A DNA stretch of 64,000 nucleotides from Rossellomorea arthrocnemi. Its GTDB lineage: Bacteria; Bacillota; Bacilli; Bacillales; Bacillaceae_B. The position numbers and the translations under genes are program-made. Position 1 is the first letter of the stretch; each line of letters starts with the position of its first letter. Under the pieces are notes generated by a model that was given only the letters and a program-made list of their open reading frames with translations, ran no database searches and was not told the DNA's origin. This document shows positions 8,694 to 17,967 of this stretch, one piece after another. The DNA lies in NCBI RefSeq assembly GCF_904424705.1, contig NZ_CAJGBF010000004.1:242340-306339 (forward strand). Reading direction: 5' to 3'.

Positions 8694-9494
8694 TTACTCG
8701 ATTTGAGAAAATTCTTCATGATACAAATCGGGGTGAAGCAACCCGGCAAGCTTAACGGCCCCTTCTAATAGAAGGGGGGATGGTCTGCAGTAGAGTGCTT
8801 CTTCCAAGACAAAAATCCGATCCTTTTGTACAGCCTCGAGCTGTTTCCAACCTGGCCGCTTTTTTACGATTTCCGGCTTCACCCGTTTCTGCTGAACCCC
8901 GACCCATGCCAGGCAAATATAATCCGGGTTGCGTTTTACTACATCATCCCAATCGGTTTGAACACTTGCCAATTCAACGTCATTAAAGAGGTTACGGGCA
9001 CCGACCATTTCGCTCAGCTCGGTCAGCCAATTAATCTTTCCCGGAGTGAAGACAGGTTTGGGCCACCATTCCCAATAAAGGGATGGGGGATTGGAAACCC
9101 CTTCCCCGATGGTCTTTAACCGATTAACGGTACCTGTAAATTCCTGGTGACGTCTGATCGCGTGATTTTCAATGCCACAAGCTTTTCCCACCGTTAAGAG
9201 ATCATCTGCAATGTCAGAGAAACTCTGAGGATTAAGAGTGATATGGGGAATGTTCCTTTTTTCAAGTTCTTCTATGTTCTTTTCCATTCCTGGTACGCTT
9301 AATGATGAAAATACCAAATCCGGGTTTAATGATTCCAGCTTATCCATGTTAATGGAGAGATCCGGTCCAAGCTGTGGCAGGGACTTTACCTCTTCGGGAT
9401 AATCGGAGAAATCATCAACACCTGCAAGTAGAGGTGTTAATCCCAGGTAGTCGATGATTTCTGTGTTACTGGGGCAAATGGAAACGATTTTCAT
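8694..9494 (-). CDS. BtuF-like (Peripla_BP_2) binding protein without signal peptide
   Basis: A 266-residue protein of the class III periplasmic-binding fold, usually annotated as cobalamin- or iron-complex-binding. It opens directly with MKIVSICPSNTEIIDYLGL, the first strand and helix of the domain, and has neither a hydrophobic signal nor a lipobox, so it should be cytoplasmic. Typical blocks follow: AGVDDFSDYP, LPQLGPDLSINMDKLESLNP, and YWEWWPKPVFTPG. The start has AGGAGGGG upstream and is only 10 bases after yuiD, suggesting one transcript with it. No permease or ATPase gene is adjacent, so a direct role in ABC import is doubtful; ligand unknown. Confidence 0.8.
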   Translation of the reverse strand: MKIVSICPSNTEIIDYLGLTPLLAGVDDFSDYPEEVKSLPQLGPDLSINMDKLESLNPDLVFSSLSVPGMEKNIEELEKRNIPHITLNPQSFSDIADDLLTVGKACGIENHAIRRHQEFTGTVNRLKTIGEGVSNPPSLYWEWWPKPVFTPGKINWLTELSEMVGARNLFNDVELASVQTDWDDVVKRNPDYICLAWVGVQQKRVKPEIVKKRPGWKQLEAVQKDRIFVLEEALYCRPSPLLLEGAVKLAGLLHPDLYHEEFSQIE

Positions 9495-9504
9495 GATTCC
9501 CCTC

Positions 9505-9984
9505 CTAGGCGATGAATAAATAATGAAGAAGAAGCGTCAGAATGATTCCTGATAATCCACCAAAGAATACTTCAATGGGTTTATGACCCAATAATTCCTT
9601 CAGCTCCTTGCGTTTTTCCTGTTCAGGTTTGTTTTGCCAGCCTTTTGCTTCTGACATGAATCTCTGGAAATCCACCATCAATTGATTGAGGACGATCGCC
9701 TGCTCTCCAGCCTGTCTTCTGACTCCCGTTGCATCAAACATCGTAATGATGGCAAACATGGCGGATACGGCAAAGATGGGTGAAGAGAGCCCCACTTCAA
9801 GGGCAACACCGGTGGATAATGCGGTTACGGCTGCTGAATGGGAACTCGGCATCCCGCCTGTCGAGGTAATCAAAGACCAATTTAATTCCCTCGTCGCGAT
9901 ATACTGTATGGGAACCTTTACAAACTGCGCAAAAAAGATGGAAAATAAAGACGCCCATAATGGAAAATTAAACAATACTTCCAT
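9505..9984 (-). CDS. yuiD: YuiD, divergent PAP2-family membrane protein
   Basis: A 159-residue membrane protein of the divergent PAP2/acid phosphatase-related family (DUF212). The hallmark TSTGGMPSSHSAAVTALSTG lies near residue 35-55, followed by MFDATGVRRQAGEQA and the C-terminal ELLGHKPIEVFFGGLSGI; hydrophobic segments are at about 8-26, 55-85 and 137-158. The ATG at 9984 gives the B. subtilis YuiD length and has AAAGGGTGG upstream; a GTG five codons earlier is inside that site. Probably hydrolyses or binds a lipid phosphate, but activity for this branch is not established. First gene of a short operon with the BtuF-like gene. Confidence 0.9.
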   Translation of the reverse strand: MEVLFNFPLWASLFSIFFAQFVKVPIQYIATRELNWSLITSTGGMPSSHSAAVTALSTGVALEVGLSSPIFAVSAMFAIITMFDATGVRRQAGEQAIVLNQLMVDFQRFMSEAKGWQNKPEQEKRKELKELLGHKPIEVFFGGLSGIILTLLLHYLFIA

Positions 9985-10143
9985 GTTGTGAAATGCCACC
10001 CTTTCAATTGTTTGAATAAAAATAATGTTCTCATTATATCATACCCTAATGACTCCTTAATTTAACTTTAAAAAGTGGATTGTTTAGAAAGTCGAAATAA
10101 TTGGACATCTTCGCTATAATAGAGTGTGGAGGTGTCGATAAAC

Positions 10144-11649
10144 ATGAATTTTTCAATCAATCAAAATGAAGTGACGAAGGCGAACGGGGAATGCCTGATC
10201 GTCGGTATTTACAATCAGCCAACATTCGAAGGGGAGCTGAAAGAGCTCGATCAGAAGTTTGAAGGCTACCTTACACAGCTGGTGAAGGATAAAGACATTT
10301 CTTCTAAAGCGAAGAAAGTGTCAAAGATACATACGTTTGGAAAACTCGAAGCGAAAAGAGTGTTATTCGTAGGACTTGGAAAGCAAAAAGAGTTGACCTT
10401 TGATCTATTAAAAGAGTCATTAGGTTCAGCGTCCAAAACATTGAAGGAAATGAAAGTGTCTTCGTTTTCTGTCGCACTCGACACATTTGTTTCTGAAGAA
10501 ATCGTTGCAACGGATGTAGCTCATGCCTTTATGGAAGCCTTTACGATGTCTACTTATGAGTTCCACGGTTATAAAAAGAAATCGAATGAACCGGAAGTAC
10601 ACACGGAAGCGATCGAGTTTTTTACAAAAGGAGAGTCGAAAGAAATAGAGACCGCCTTACATATTGGCTCTGCTTTCGGGAATGGGGTGAATTCCGCACG
10701 TACACTGGTTAATACACCTGGTAATCTATTAACCTCGACAAAATTGGCGGAATACGCCTTGGAATTGGCTGAACGATACAACTTTGAGGTTGAAATCCTC
10801 GACAAGGAAGAAATGGAGCATCTGGGAATGGGTGCATTACTTGCCGTGAACCAGGGTTCTGTGGAGCCTCCGAAGATGATTGTCCTGAAATACAACGGAA
10901 AAGAGGACTGGAAGGATGTCATCGGATTAGTCGGAAAAGGGATTACATTTGATACAGGGGGTTACTCCCTTAAGCCCAAGGATGGAATTGTCGGTATGAA
11001 AACAGACATGGGTGGGGCGGCAGCTGTTCTCGGTGCCATGGAAATCATTGGTGAAATCAAACCGGAACAAAATGTCGTTGCCGTCATTCCTTCAACGGAT
11101 AATATGGTGAGCGGCGCTGCATTCAAGCCTGACGATGTGATTACATCCATGAGCGGTAAAACCATTGAAGTGTTAAATACCGACGCAGAAGGGCGTCTCG
11201 CGCTCGCTGACGGAATGACCTATGCAAAGCATCAAGGGGCTAACTATTTAGTGGATGTTGCAACCTTAACCGGCGGGGTCATCGTTGCACTCGGTGAGGA
11301 TAAAACCGGTGCCCTAACTAATAATGAAGCGTTCTTCGAACAGGTATTGGAAGCTTCAGGTGAATCAGGGGAATACATCTGGCAGCTTCCTTATACGGAA
11401 AATGATAAAAAGCGCGTCCGTGGAAGTGATATAGCCGACTTGAACAACTCACCTGGCCGTGCGGGTCATGCCATCATGGGAGGTGCGTTTGTCGGGGAGT
11501 TCTCGGAAGGACTGCCTTGGGTACATCTTGATATCGCTGGAACCGCTACGACAAAAGGAAGTCATGATCTTGGTCCTTCAGGTGGGACGGGTGTCATGGC
11601 GAGGACGCTTGCCTTATTGGTCGAACGTTTTGAGCCTTTAGAGAAATAA
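10144..11649 (+). CDS. pepA: Leucyl aminopeptidase (M17 family)
   Basis: A 501-residue cytosolic, hexameric, two-metal aminopeptidase that removes N-terminal residues from peptides. The catalytic C-terminal domain shows [16 protein letters not shown] near residue 265 (metal-binding lysine and aspartate), [13 protein letters not shown] near 288, and the signature [12 protein letters not shown] near 345. The N-terminal 160 residues form the variable macro-like domain. The ATG at 10144 has GGAGGTG upstream. In B. subtilis the same gene (yuiE/pepA) sits between yuiD and yuiF, as here. Confidence 0.95.
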   Translation: MNFSINQNEVTKANGECLIVGIYNQPTFEGELKELDQKFEGYLTQLVKDKDISSKAKKVSKIHTFGKLEAKRVLFVGLGKQKELTFDLLKESLGSASKTLKEMKVSSFSVALDTFVSEEIVATDVAHAFMEAFTMSTYEFHGYKKKSNEPEVHTEAIEFFTKGESKEIETALHIGSAFGNGVNSARTLVNTPGNLLTSTKLAEYALELAERYNFEVEILDKEEMEHLGMGALLAVNQGSVEPPKMIVLKYNGKEDWKDVIGLVGKGITFDTGGYSLKPKDGIVGMKTDMGGAAAVLGAMEIIGEIKPEQNVVAVIPSTDNMVSGAAFKPDDVITSMSGKTIEVLNTDAEGRLALADGMTYAKHQGANYLVDVATLTGGVIVALGEDKTGALTNNEAFFEQVLEASGESGEYIWQLPYTENDKKRVRGSDIADLNNSPGRAGHAIMGGAFVGEFSEGLPWVHLDIAGTATTKGSHDLGPSGGTGVMARTLALLVERFEPLEK

Positions 11650-11671
11650 GTACGATTGGAGAGTCTTTTTT

Positions 11672-11711
11672 CAGTGCCTGAGTATGGGGGCGCTGGGAGA
11701 AGGCTTTTTTT
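11672..11711 (+). terminator. Possible terminator of pepA
   Basis: Weak stem CAGTGCC/GGCGCTG (11672-11678/11689-11695) and a later run of seven T at 11705; the T run is offset from the stem, so this is tentative. Confidence 0.45.
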
Positions 11712-11761
11712 ATTGGGAGATTAGTAGAGGAAGGGGGTGGGGGGATGTTAATTAATGGTAA

Positions 11762-11855
11762 AATACGCAATTAGGGCTTGAAAGGACGCAATTAAGTTAG
11801 AAAATGACGCAATAAATGGAAAAATGACGCAATCACGTTGGAAAATGACGCAATT
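11762..11855. repeat. 21-bp periodic ACGCAAT array
   Basis: ACGCAA(T) recurs at 11765, 11786, 11807, 11827 and 11848, spacings of 21, 21, 20 and 21. The last three copies share AAAATGACGCAAT. Spacers otherwise differ. It lies between pepA and yuiF. Confidence 0.8.
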
Positions 11856-11959
11856 CCCTCAAATCCACACCGATTCTGGACTCAAATGTAAAACCCACCC
11901 CCGTTATTTGAGAAGGAAATCCGCTGCAGTTGAACAGAATAGAGCCTGAGTGGATTAAG

Positions 11960-12062
11960 AATCCGGCTGTTTATGGTCATAAACCACCCGAAATGATAAA
12001 AGATCCAGCGGAAATTGGATCTAATCCAGCCGAAACGTTTAATATCCAGTCGATTAACGTTT
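11960..12062. repeat. Degenerate array of ATCCxGCxGAAA-like motifs
   Basis: AATCCGGCTGTTTA, GATCCAGCGGAAA, AATCCAGCCGAAACGTTTAA and ATCCAGTCGATTAACGTTTAA follow each other at intervals of roughly 23-50 bases. Copies are poor and the unit is not fixed. Confidence 0.5.
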
Positions 12063-12122
12063 AATAGTAATAGAGCCCACCACCTCAAAATTCCCCACCC
12101 CATCTTTCATCCCGCTAAAGTA

Positions 12123-12151
12123 TTGACAAACACTCTTTATCTTGTTAAAGT
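12123..12151 (+). promoter_or_regulatory. Candidate sigma-A promoter of yuiF
   Basis: TTGACA (12123-12128), 17-base spacer, TAAAGT (12146-12151), about 100 bases before the yuiF start. Confidence 0.55.
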
Positions 12152-12249
12152 AGAAATCGTGATTTTATCACTCTACCAATTTAGCGAATTAAAGTATAAC
12201 GAAAACAAATATCAAATCGATATAATGAGTATATAAGGAGGAAGTAGTT

Positions 12250-13566
12250 ATGAATGCAGTTGTAATAGCGGTTCTCGTCATGCTGGTACTGAGTCTGGTA
12301 CGTGTGAACGTTGTATTCGCTCTGATCACTGGTGCGTTAGTCGGGGGACTGACAGGCGGACTCGGATTGGACGAGACGATATCCGTCTTTTCGGATGGAA
12401 TAAGCGGCGGGGCAAGTATCGCACTGAGTTATGCATTATTGGGTGGATTTGCAGTGGCGATTTCCTATACGGGAATTCCGAATCTACTCGTTGACTGGGT
12501 ATTAAAAGTTGTCGGGAAAAAAGGGGATACAAGAAAGACAGCCCTTTCGAAAGCACTTATTGTTATATCTATTTTAATCATGGCTTGTTTTTCACAAAAT
12601 GTGATTCCGATTCACATCGCTTTTATCCCGATTTTGATCCCGCCTTTATTAAAGGTGATGACAGAGTTACGAATCGATAGACGTTTAATCGCCTCGGTGA
12701 TGACGTTTGGATTAACCGCCCCTTATATACTGTTACCAGTAGGATTTGGACTGCAATTCCATGAGATTATCGCTCAAAACATGGCTTCGAGTGGAATGGA
12801 GATCGCCATTAGTGATATTCCGAAAGCTATGCTTCTTCCTGTCGGAGGAATGATGATTGGGTTGCTGATTGCTGTGTTTGTCAGTTATCGAAAACCTAGG
12901 GACTACAATGAAGCAGAAGAAGTGATCGCAGATGAAAAAATCGTTTACAACAAACGAGCGATGATCTTCGCTCTCCTTTCCATCGTCGTGGCCTTATATG
13001 TCCAGCTACAGCTGGAATCGATGATCTTTGGGGCATTGGCAGGTATTGCCGTCCTGTATATTTCAGGGTCGGTTAAATGGAAAGAGGCTGATGGGTTACT
13101 GAATGAAGGAATGAAAATGATGGCCTTTATCGGTTTTGTCATGATAACCGCATCAGGTTTTGCGGCAGTGGTAACGGCAACAGGAGATGTTGAGACATTG
13201 GTAAAGGCGACTGCTGATGTCATTGGAGGCAACCAGGCGTTGGCTGCGCTCATCATGCTGGTGGTCGGGCTTCTGGTGACAATGGGAATCGGGTCTTCAT
13301 TCGCGACGATTCCCATCATTGCGGCCATCTTTGTTCCCCTTGCCATGGAGCTCGGATTCAGTCCCCTTGCCACAATTGCGATTGTTGGTACAGCGGGTGC
13401 TCTTGGTGACGCAGGGTCACCTGCATCAGACAGTACGCTGGGACCGACTGCAGGACTGAATGCGGATGGTCAGCATAATCACATTTGGGATACATGTGTC
13501 CCAACCTTTTTGCACTATAATATTCCTCTGATCCTGTTCGGTTGGATTGCGGCGATCATCTTATAA
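12250..13566 (+). CDS. yuiF: YuiF, Na+/H+ antiporter-family (NhaC-like) permease
   Basis: A 438-residue integral membrane transporter with about 11-12 hydrophobic segments spread over the whole length. Family features include an N-terminal LVRVNVVFALITGALVGG, a central loop rich in charged residues (about 215-240, YRKPRDYNEAEEVIADEK) and a C-terminal LGDAGSPASDSTLGPTAG. It is related to the NhaC/YuiF group annotated as Na+/H+ antiporters, with some members thought to carry amino acids or dicarboxylates; the substrate here is not established. A clear AAGGAGG ribosome site precedes the ATG. Same neighbour as in B. subtilis (pepA). Confidence 0.88.
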   Translation: MNAVVIAVLVMLVLSLVRVNVVFALITGALVGGLTGGLGLDETISVFSDGISGGASIALSYALLGGFAVAISYTGIPNLLVDWVLKVVGKKGDTRKTALSKALIVISILIMACFSQNVIPIHIAFIPILIPPLLKVMTELRIDRRLIASVMTFGLTAPYILLPVGFGLQFHEIIAQNMASSGMEIAISDIPKAMLLPVGGMMIGLLIAVFVSYRKPRDYNEAEEVIADEKIVYNKRAMIFALLSIVVALYVQLQLESMIFGALAGIAVLYISGSVKWKEADGLLNEGMKMMAFIGFVMITASGFAAVVTATGDVETLVKATADVIGGNQALAALIMLVVGLLVTMGIGSSFATIPIIAAIFVPLAMELGFSPLATIAIVGTAGALGDAGSPASDSTLGPTAGLNADGQHNHIWDTCVPTFLHYNIPLILFGWIAAIIL

Positions 13567-13570
13567 TAGA

Positions 13571-13602
13571 AAGAAGCAAGGGCATCCCTTGCTTCTTTTC
13601 TT
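13571..13602. terminator. Terminator between convergent yuiF and yuzC
   Basis: Perfect 12-bp stem AAGAAGCAAGGG/CCCTTGCTTCTT around CAT, followed by TTTCTTTT. Confidence 0.85.
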
Positions 13603-13989
13603 TTACATCCACCGGACGATCACGATTAAATGACAGCAATCCACTTGACCAAATTTTTCATCAAAGACAAGGCGAACTCCATCCGGATTGAACGAAACAA
13701 TCGGCTGTACCCTTGTACCGATGGTTTGAAGTAGTTTATGTACTTCAGGTACGTTCGACTGCTGTGCTGCGTTCATGAATTTTGATGAGAACTCTTTGGA
13801 GGTGTTTATTTTTTGGAGTACCTTTTGGGCATCTTCCATTAAGCTTAATGTTTTACCTGCCGAAGACATGAACGTTTTGGTTTCGACAGGGGGATAGTTC
13901 CGATTATATGAGGGTATTGGTTGTGCCCTGGAGTGGACCGGTGGGTAGGGGCGTTGAACAGGTGGATAAAAAGGATGATACCGATACAT
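13603..13989 (-). CDS. yuzC: YuzC-like protein with Pro/Tyr-rich N-terminus
   Basis: A 128-residue soluble protein. The first 40 residues are rich in proline, tyrosine and arginine (YRYHPFYPPVQRPYPP), resembling spore-coat or surface proteins; the rest is a compact domain with FMSSAGKTLSLMEDAQKVLQ and ends in a strand-like segment VRLVFDE...VDCCHLIVIVRW. The paired cysteines near the end and the overall plan match my recollection of B. subtilis YuzC, which lies close to the com locus and yuxO. Function unknown; a sporulation role is only suggested by composition. The ATG follows AAAGGGG. Confidence 0.7.
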   Translation of the reverse strand: MYRYHPFYPPVQRPYPPVHSRAQPIPSYNRNYPPVETKTFMSSAGKTLSLMEDAQKVLQKINTSKEFSSKFMNAAQQSNVPEVHKLLQTIGTRVQPIVSFNPDGVRLVFDEKFGQVDCCHLIVIVRWM

Positions 13990-14153
13990 AACACATAACC
14001 CCTTTCTGAAGAAATGCTCTAAGGAAATGTATGAAACTAAGCATCGGATTATTCATCAATTGAAAGCATGATGGATAGGAAAGTGAAAATAGAGGATTTT
14101 CACGGCCTTTCTCGAACAGATAGTAAGGAAGACTATTATATGAGGTGATTCAG

Positions 14154-14537
14154 GTGAATACGGAGAATACATTAATCAGTGCGTTAGGAATTGAATTTGT
14201 AGAAATGAGTAAGGGCAAAGTTATTGCGACGATGCCGGTAAATGAACAGACGAGGCAGCCATTTGGTTTCCTTCACGGCGGTGCGTCCGTGGCCCTTGCG
14301 GAGACGGTGGCGAGTGTAGGGGCGGTAGAATTGATCGACCTGGAAAAGGAAATATGCTTTGGCCTTGAAATCAATGCAAACCACATCAAAGCAAAACGGG
14401 AAGGACTGGTCACCGCGACTGGTACAGTCATGCATCAGGGCAGGACCACGATGGTATGGGATATAAAAATCACAGATGAGGAAGATCAATTAATTTGTGT
14501 ATCGCGTTGTACCATGGCGGTCGTTCCAAAACGATAG
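14154..14537 (+). CDS. yuxO: Hotdog-fold thioesterase (PaaI/YuxO family)
   Basis: A 127-residue acyl-CoA thioesterase of the PaaI/4-hydroxybenzoyl-CoA group. The signature QPFGFLHGGASVALAET at about residues 36-52 contains the catalytic region, and GRTTMVWDIKI follows near 98. The GTG at 14154 is preferred: AGGTG lies seven bases upstream and the protein then starts close to the B. subtilis YuxO N-terminus; the GTG at 14145 sits inside that site. In B. subtilis this gene follows comA (hence comA2), but no com gene is adjacent here. Confidence 0.9.
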   Translation: MNTENTLISALGIEFVEMSKGKVIATMPVNEQTRQPFGFLHGGASVALAETVASVGAVELIDLEKEICFGLEINANHIKAKREGLVTATGTVMHQGRTTMVWDIKITDEEDQLICVSRCTMAVVPKR

Positions 14538-14610
14538 CCCAGAAGACAGGTTTAAAAAGTGAAAAAATGGGAAATCAACTACTAACCAATAAATTAGGAG
14601 GCCTATTTTT

Positions 14611-14979
14611 ATGAGTTGGACAAAAAATGATTATCCTGATTCACTGAAGAACCTGCCTGCTGCCGTACGGAATAAAGCGATTGAAATTGCTAATGCCCTC
14701 CTTGATGAAGGGTATGAAGAGGGAAGGGCGATTGCCATTGCCACTGACCGTGCCCATCAATCTGAAGAGGGGAATACATCGGAAAAAACCGAATACCACA
14801 TCACCCTCCACGACGACGGCTGGCAATTAAAGAAGGCTGAAGGAAAGAGGGCCATTCTTGTAGAAAATACAAAGGACAAACTCCTTTCAAAAGCCAAAGA
14901 CTATGTGACGGATCATTCCGGGACACTGGTTGTGCATAAGCAGGATGGAAGTGTGGAAGAACACTTGTATCAACGTTAA
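14611..14979 (+). CDS. ydaT: YdaT-like stress protein with DUF2188 domain
   Basis: A 122-residue protein. The N-terminal MSWTKNDYPDSLKNLP and KAIEIANALLDEGYEEGRAI form the helical YdaT/ChaB-like part; the C-terminal 60 residues (YHITLHDDGWQLKKAEGKRA, TLVVHKQDGSVEE) form a DUF2188 beta domain. B. subtilis YdaT has both parts and belongs to the sigma-B general stress regulon; I cannot see a clear sigma-B promoter here. AGGAGG precedes the ATG. It lies 70 bases after yuxO and could share its transcript. Cellular role unknown. Confidence 0.85.
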   Translation: MSWTKNDYPDSLKNLPAAVRNKAIEIANALLDEGYEEGRAIAIATDRAHQSEEGNTSEKTEYHITLHDDGWQLKKAEGKRAILVENTKDKLLSKAKDYVTDHSGTLVVHKQDGSVEEHLYQR

Positions 14980-14986
14980 GGCATTT

Positions 14987-15028
14987 AAAAAGGCTTGCCC
15001 TATTAAACAAGTGGGGGCAAGCCTTTTT
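14987..15028. terminator. Terminator between ydaT and the mrp operon
   Basis: Perfect 14-bp stem AAAAAGGCTTGCCC/GGGCAAGCCTTTTT (14987-15000/15015-15028); A and T tracts on either side serve both convergent transcripts. Confidence 0.9.
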
Positions 15029-15038
15029 CATTTGTCTC

Positions 15039-15401
15039 TTATTGACTGTTCTGGCGTTCGTATTGTTCTTTATCCTTTAAATCATCCCGTACACTTTTGT
15101 CCCAAAGTTTGACCCCTGAATTATAGGCGGCACGTGAGATGAGGTGACCGGCAACCGGTGCTGTTACAAAAATGAAGATAATGGCCAGGATCAGTCTTGA
15201 ATTGAAATGCCCATGTTCCAGATAGAAGTAAAGGAATGTCGCGAGCAGGATTGACATGACCCCAAGCGTCGCACTTTTAGATGCAGCATGGTTTCTCGTA
15301 TATACATCCGGAAGTCTCAATAAGCCGAAAGCGGTGACAAGGCTGAGAAATCCTCCAATGACTAAGAAAAATCCGATGAAAAATCTAATGATCTCGCTCA
15401 C
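15039..15401 (-). CDS. mrpG: Mrp Na+/H+ antiporter subunit G
   Basis: A 120-residue membrane subunit with three transmembrane helices (about 5-30, 42-62, 68-90) and a charged, acidic C-terminal tail. FGLLRLPDVYTRNHAASKSATLG near residue 25-45 is the MnhG/PhaG signature. Last gene of the seven-gene mrp operon; its start overlaps the end of mrpF by 17 bases, indicating coupled translation. The complex exchanges cytoplasmic Na+ for external protons and supports alkali and salt tolerance. Confidence 0.93.
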   Translation of the reverse strand: MSEIIRFFIGFFLVIGGFLSLVTAFGLLRLPDVYTRNHAASKSATLGVMSILLATFLYFYLEHGHFNSRLILAIIFIFVTAPVAGHLISRAAYNSGVKLWDKSVRDDLKDKEQYERQNSQ

Positions 15402-15669
15402 GTTCGATGATCTCCCCTTTCTCTAAGAACTTTGAAAAGGCTACGGTTCCCAGGAACGCCAGGATTCCGAGAAGCAGGATCACTTCGAGGAAAGCGTATG
15501 TATCGAGCATCATGGAAACAAGAGCAATGATTGCAATCAGGTTGATACCGATTGCATCAAGTGCCACGACCCGGTCAGGGGTAGTGGGGCCTTTCACGAC
15601 TCTGTAAACCAGGCCGAGCATGGAGAGGGAGACGCATAGTAAAGTGATTTGAAAAATTAGATGTAACAT
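15385..15669 (-). CDS. mrpF: Mrp Na+/H+ antiporter subunit F
   Basis: A 94-residue subunit with three transmembrane helices. RVVKGPTTPDRVVALDAIGIN near residue 22 is the MnhF hallmark with the conserved Pro-Asp-Arg. The start codon shares a base with the mrpE stop, and the end overlaps mrpG. In B. subtilis MrpF has also been linked to bile-salt/cholate efflux; nothing here decides that. Confidence 0.92.
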   Translation of the reverse strand: MLHLIFQITLLCVSLSMLGLVYRVVKGPTTPDRVVALDAIGINLIAIIALVSMMLDTYAFLEVILLLGILAFLGTVAFSKFLEKGEIIERERDH

Positions 15670-16145
15670 TAGCGACTCACCTCCATAATGGCTTTTTCAA
15701 AGGAATTTTTAATGTCCTCGATGGCTTCATCCACGTCCGGGATATCGATGGCATGAACATAAAGAATCTTATTGTCATACGACACATCCATGACGAGGGT
15801 CCCGGGTGTCAGAGTGATCAGATTCGCTAATAATGTAATCTCCCAATCGGTCTTTAATTCTGTCGGTAAAGCGAATATGCCCGGTTGGAAATCCAACTTC
15901 GGTTTCAAAACGGTTTTTAAAACCGAGATGTTTGCGAGAATCAGTTCCTTCAAGAACAAGAAGAATAAGCTGATGACAGCAGCCACCCGTAACAAATAAA
16001 ACCGTGAGTTGAAAAATCTTCTGAATGCAAATATAACAAGCAATCCTAGTAAAAAGCCAATAATGAATGACTGAGAAGTAAAGGATACCGAAAGAAACAT
16101 CCAGACAAAGGCCAGGAAAAAATTTAATAAAATTTGAAAAGCCAT
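15669..16145 (-). CDS. mrpE: Mrp Na+/H+ antiporter subunit E
   Basis: A 158-residue subunit with an N-terminal pair of helices (about 2-40) and another near 52-75, followed by a soluble C-terminal domain (ELKTDWEITLLANLITLTPG, then VMDVSYDNKILYVHAID), which is the MnhE pattern. It is separated from mrpD by six bases. Needed for assembly of the antiporter complex in studied bacilli. Confidence 0.92.
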   Translation of the reverse strand: MAFQILLNFFLAFVWMFLSVSFTSQSFIIGFLLGLLVIFAFRRFFNSRFYLLRVAAVISLFFLFLKELILANISVLKTVLKPKLDFQPGIFALPTELKTDWEITLLANLITLTPGTLVMDVSYDNKILYVHAIDIPDVDEAIEDIKNSFEKAIMEVSR

Positions 16146-16151
16146 TCTGCA

Positions 16152-17633
16152 TTACTCCTTTAACACTGCGTCTATATAGAGATCCGGATTCACCAGTACT
16201 TCTGCTGCTTGTGAGAATAGGGGACGCATCGCTTCTGCCCCAAGGCCGAAACATACGGCCAGCACAACGAGTATCAGAGACGTCATCCATAAGTAACGGG
16301 CGTCACCCTTTGAAGCTCCGTTATATTCCTTTGGCGTTCCCCATATGCCATTCAGGAAGATTTTAATGACAGAGTAGAGGACCAATAAACTTGATGCCAG
16401 AACGACGCCTGCACCTACATAGGCCTCTGCCGCAAAGCTTCCCCTTACGATTAATAGCTTGCCGATAAAACCGCTTAACGGCGGGATGCCGGCAAGAGAG
16501 AATGCAGCGACGAGGAATGTCCACCCGAGCCACGGGTAGTGCTTGATCAAACCGCCCATTTTCTTTAAGTTGGCTGTGCCGGTAATGGCAATCATGACGC
16601 CAACGAGAAGGAATAAAGCGGCTTTGATGATCATGTCATGAACAACATAATAAATGGCACCCTCTAACGCTTCAGGGTTCATCGTCGATACTCCGAACAA
16701 AATCACACCTACCGCTATGATGATGTTATAGATGATGATTTTCTTTACATCCCAATAAGCAATGGCTCCAATACAGCCAAGGATGATAGTGAGGATGGCC
16801 AGTATGCCCAGGATCTCATGGGTAAAACCGGTATCGTGATAGAAAAATAATGTGTATGTTCGTAAAATCGAGTAGATTCCGACTTTCGTAAGCAAGGCTC
16901 CGAACAATGCAAGCACCGGTGTCGGGGGAGCATAATAAGAGCCGGGCAGCCAGAAGTACAGAGGAAAGATCGCACCTTTAAGTCCAAATACCAATAGAAA
17001 CAGGATGGCGATGGCCGTCACGATACCAGGCTGATCGACCAGGGCGATTTTTCTCGAGATATCCGCCATATTCAGCGTTCCAACGACAGAATACAGGTAT
17101 GCAACGGTTATGACGAATAGTGCAGAAGAAATGACATTCACCAAAATGTATTTGATTCCCTCTCGCAATTGTGCCTTCGTTCCTCCGAGAACCAATAGAA
17201 CGTACGAACTCATCAGCATTACTTCGAAAAAGACGAAAAGGTTAAAAATATCCCCTGTCGTGAAAGCCCCGTTCACTCCCACCAGTAGAAATTGAACGAC
17301 AGGATAATAATAGAAACGTTCCCGTTCCACTCCAATCGACTTAAAAGAGTAGAGCAGGACAACAAGTGTAATGATACTGGTCGTTGTCACCAGTAATGCA
17401 GAAAGCATATCGGAAACCAGTGTTATTCCAAAAGGGGCGACCCAGCTCCCCAGGTTCACCGTCTGGATTCCGTGCTGATGTACCGTATTGATCAGTACAA
17501 GGGAGGCTGCGACAGTCAGCAATGTTGATACCGCTGAAATTCCACGTTGTACTTTTACATATTTGCTTATGAACATTAAGATAATCGCCGTGAATAACGG
17601 GATTAAAATCGGTAGTATTAATAAGTTAGTCAT
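16152..17633 (-). CDS. mrpD: Mrp Na+/H+ antiporter subunit D
   Basis: A 493-residue subunit homologous to the complex I antiporter-like subunits NuoN/NuoM, with about 14 transmembrane helices. [24 protein letters not shown] near 225 and [15 protein letters not shown] near 330 contain the conserved lysines of the proton path, and [18 protein letters not shown] near 135 the conserved glutamate. Its start overlaps the end of mrpC by eight bases. Confidence 0.95.
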   Translation of the reverse strand: MTNLLILPILIPLFTAIILMFISKYVKVQRGISAVSTLLTVAASLVLINTVHQHGIQTVNLGSWVAPFGITLVSDMLSALLVTTTSIITLVVLLYSFKSIGVERERFYYYPVVQFLLVGVNGAFTTGDIFNLFVFFEVMLMSSYVLLVLGGTKAQLREGIKYILVNVISSALFVITVAYLYSVVGTLNMADISRKIALVDQPGIVTAIAILFLLVFGLKGAIFPLYFWLPGSYYAPPTPVLALFGALLTKVGIYSILRTYTLFFYHDTGFTHEILGILAILTIILGCIGAIAYWDVKKIIIYNIIIAVGVILFGVSTMNPEALEGAIYYVVHDMIIKAALFLLVGVMIAITGTANLKKMGGLIKHYPWLGWTFLVAAFSLAGIPPLSGFIGKLLIVRGSFAAEAYVGAGVVLASSLLVLYSVIKIFLNGIWGTPKEYNGASKGDARYLWMTSLILVVLAVCFGLGAEAMRPLFSQAAEVLVNPDLYIDAVLKE

Positions 17634-17967
17634 TTCCTTCGTTACCTCTCATCTGATCCATATTATCCGTGCCAAGCTCTTGATATGCCCGATAAGCGAG
17701 AACAAGGAAGAAAGCTGTCACTCCAAAGCTGATAACGATTGCCGTCAGGATTAAAGCCTGGGGCAGTGGATCAACATACCCATTGGAATGTTCTCCGAGT
17801 AGAGGTGCAGCTCCCCCTTTAAGGCCACTTACTGAAAGAATTAATAAATGGGCCCCGTGACTTAATAACGCTGTACCAATGATGATCCTGAGTAAGCTCT
17901 TGGATAGCATTAAGTACACGGCGCTTGTGAAAAGAATTCCGACCACAACGGCCATGATGATCTCCAT
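17626..17967 (-). CDS. mrpC: Mrp Na+/H+ antiporter subunit C
   Basis: A 113-residue NuoK-like subunit with three transmembrane helices (about 3-22, 28-50, 73-95). [20 protein letters not shown] and [20 protein letters not shown] are the conserved MnhC blocks. The start codon overlaps the mrpB stop and the end overlaps mrpD, so translation is coupled through the operon. Confidence 0.94.
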   Translation of the reverse strand: MEIIMAVVVGILFTSAVYLMLSKSLLRIIIGTALLSHGAHLLILSVSGLKGGAAPLLGEHSNGYVDPLPQALILTAIVISFGVTAFFLVLAYRAYQELGTDNMDQMRGNEGND

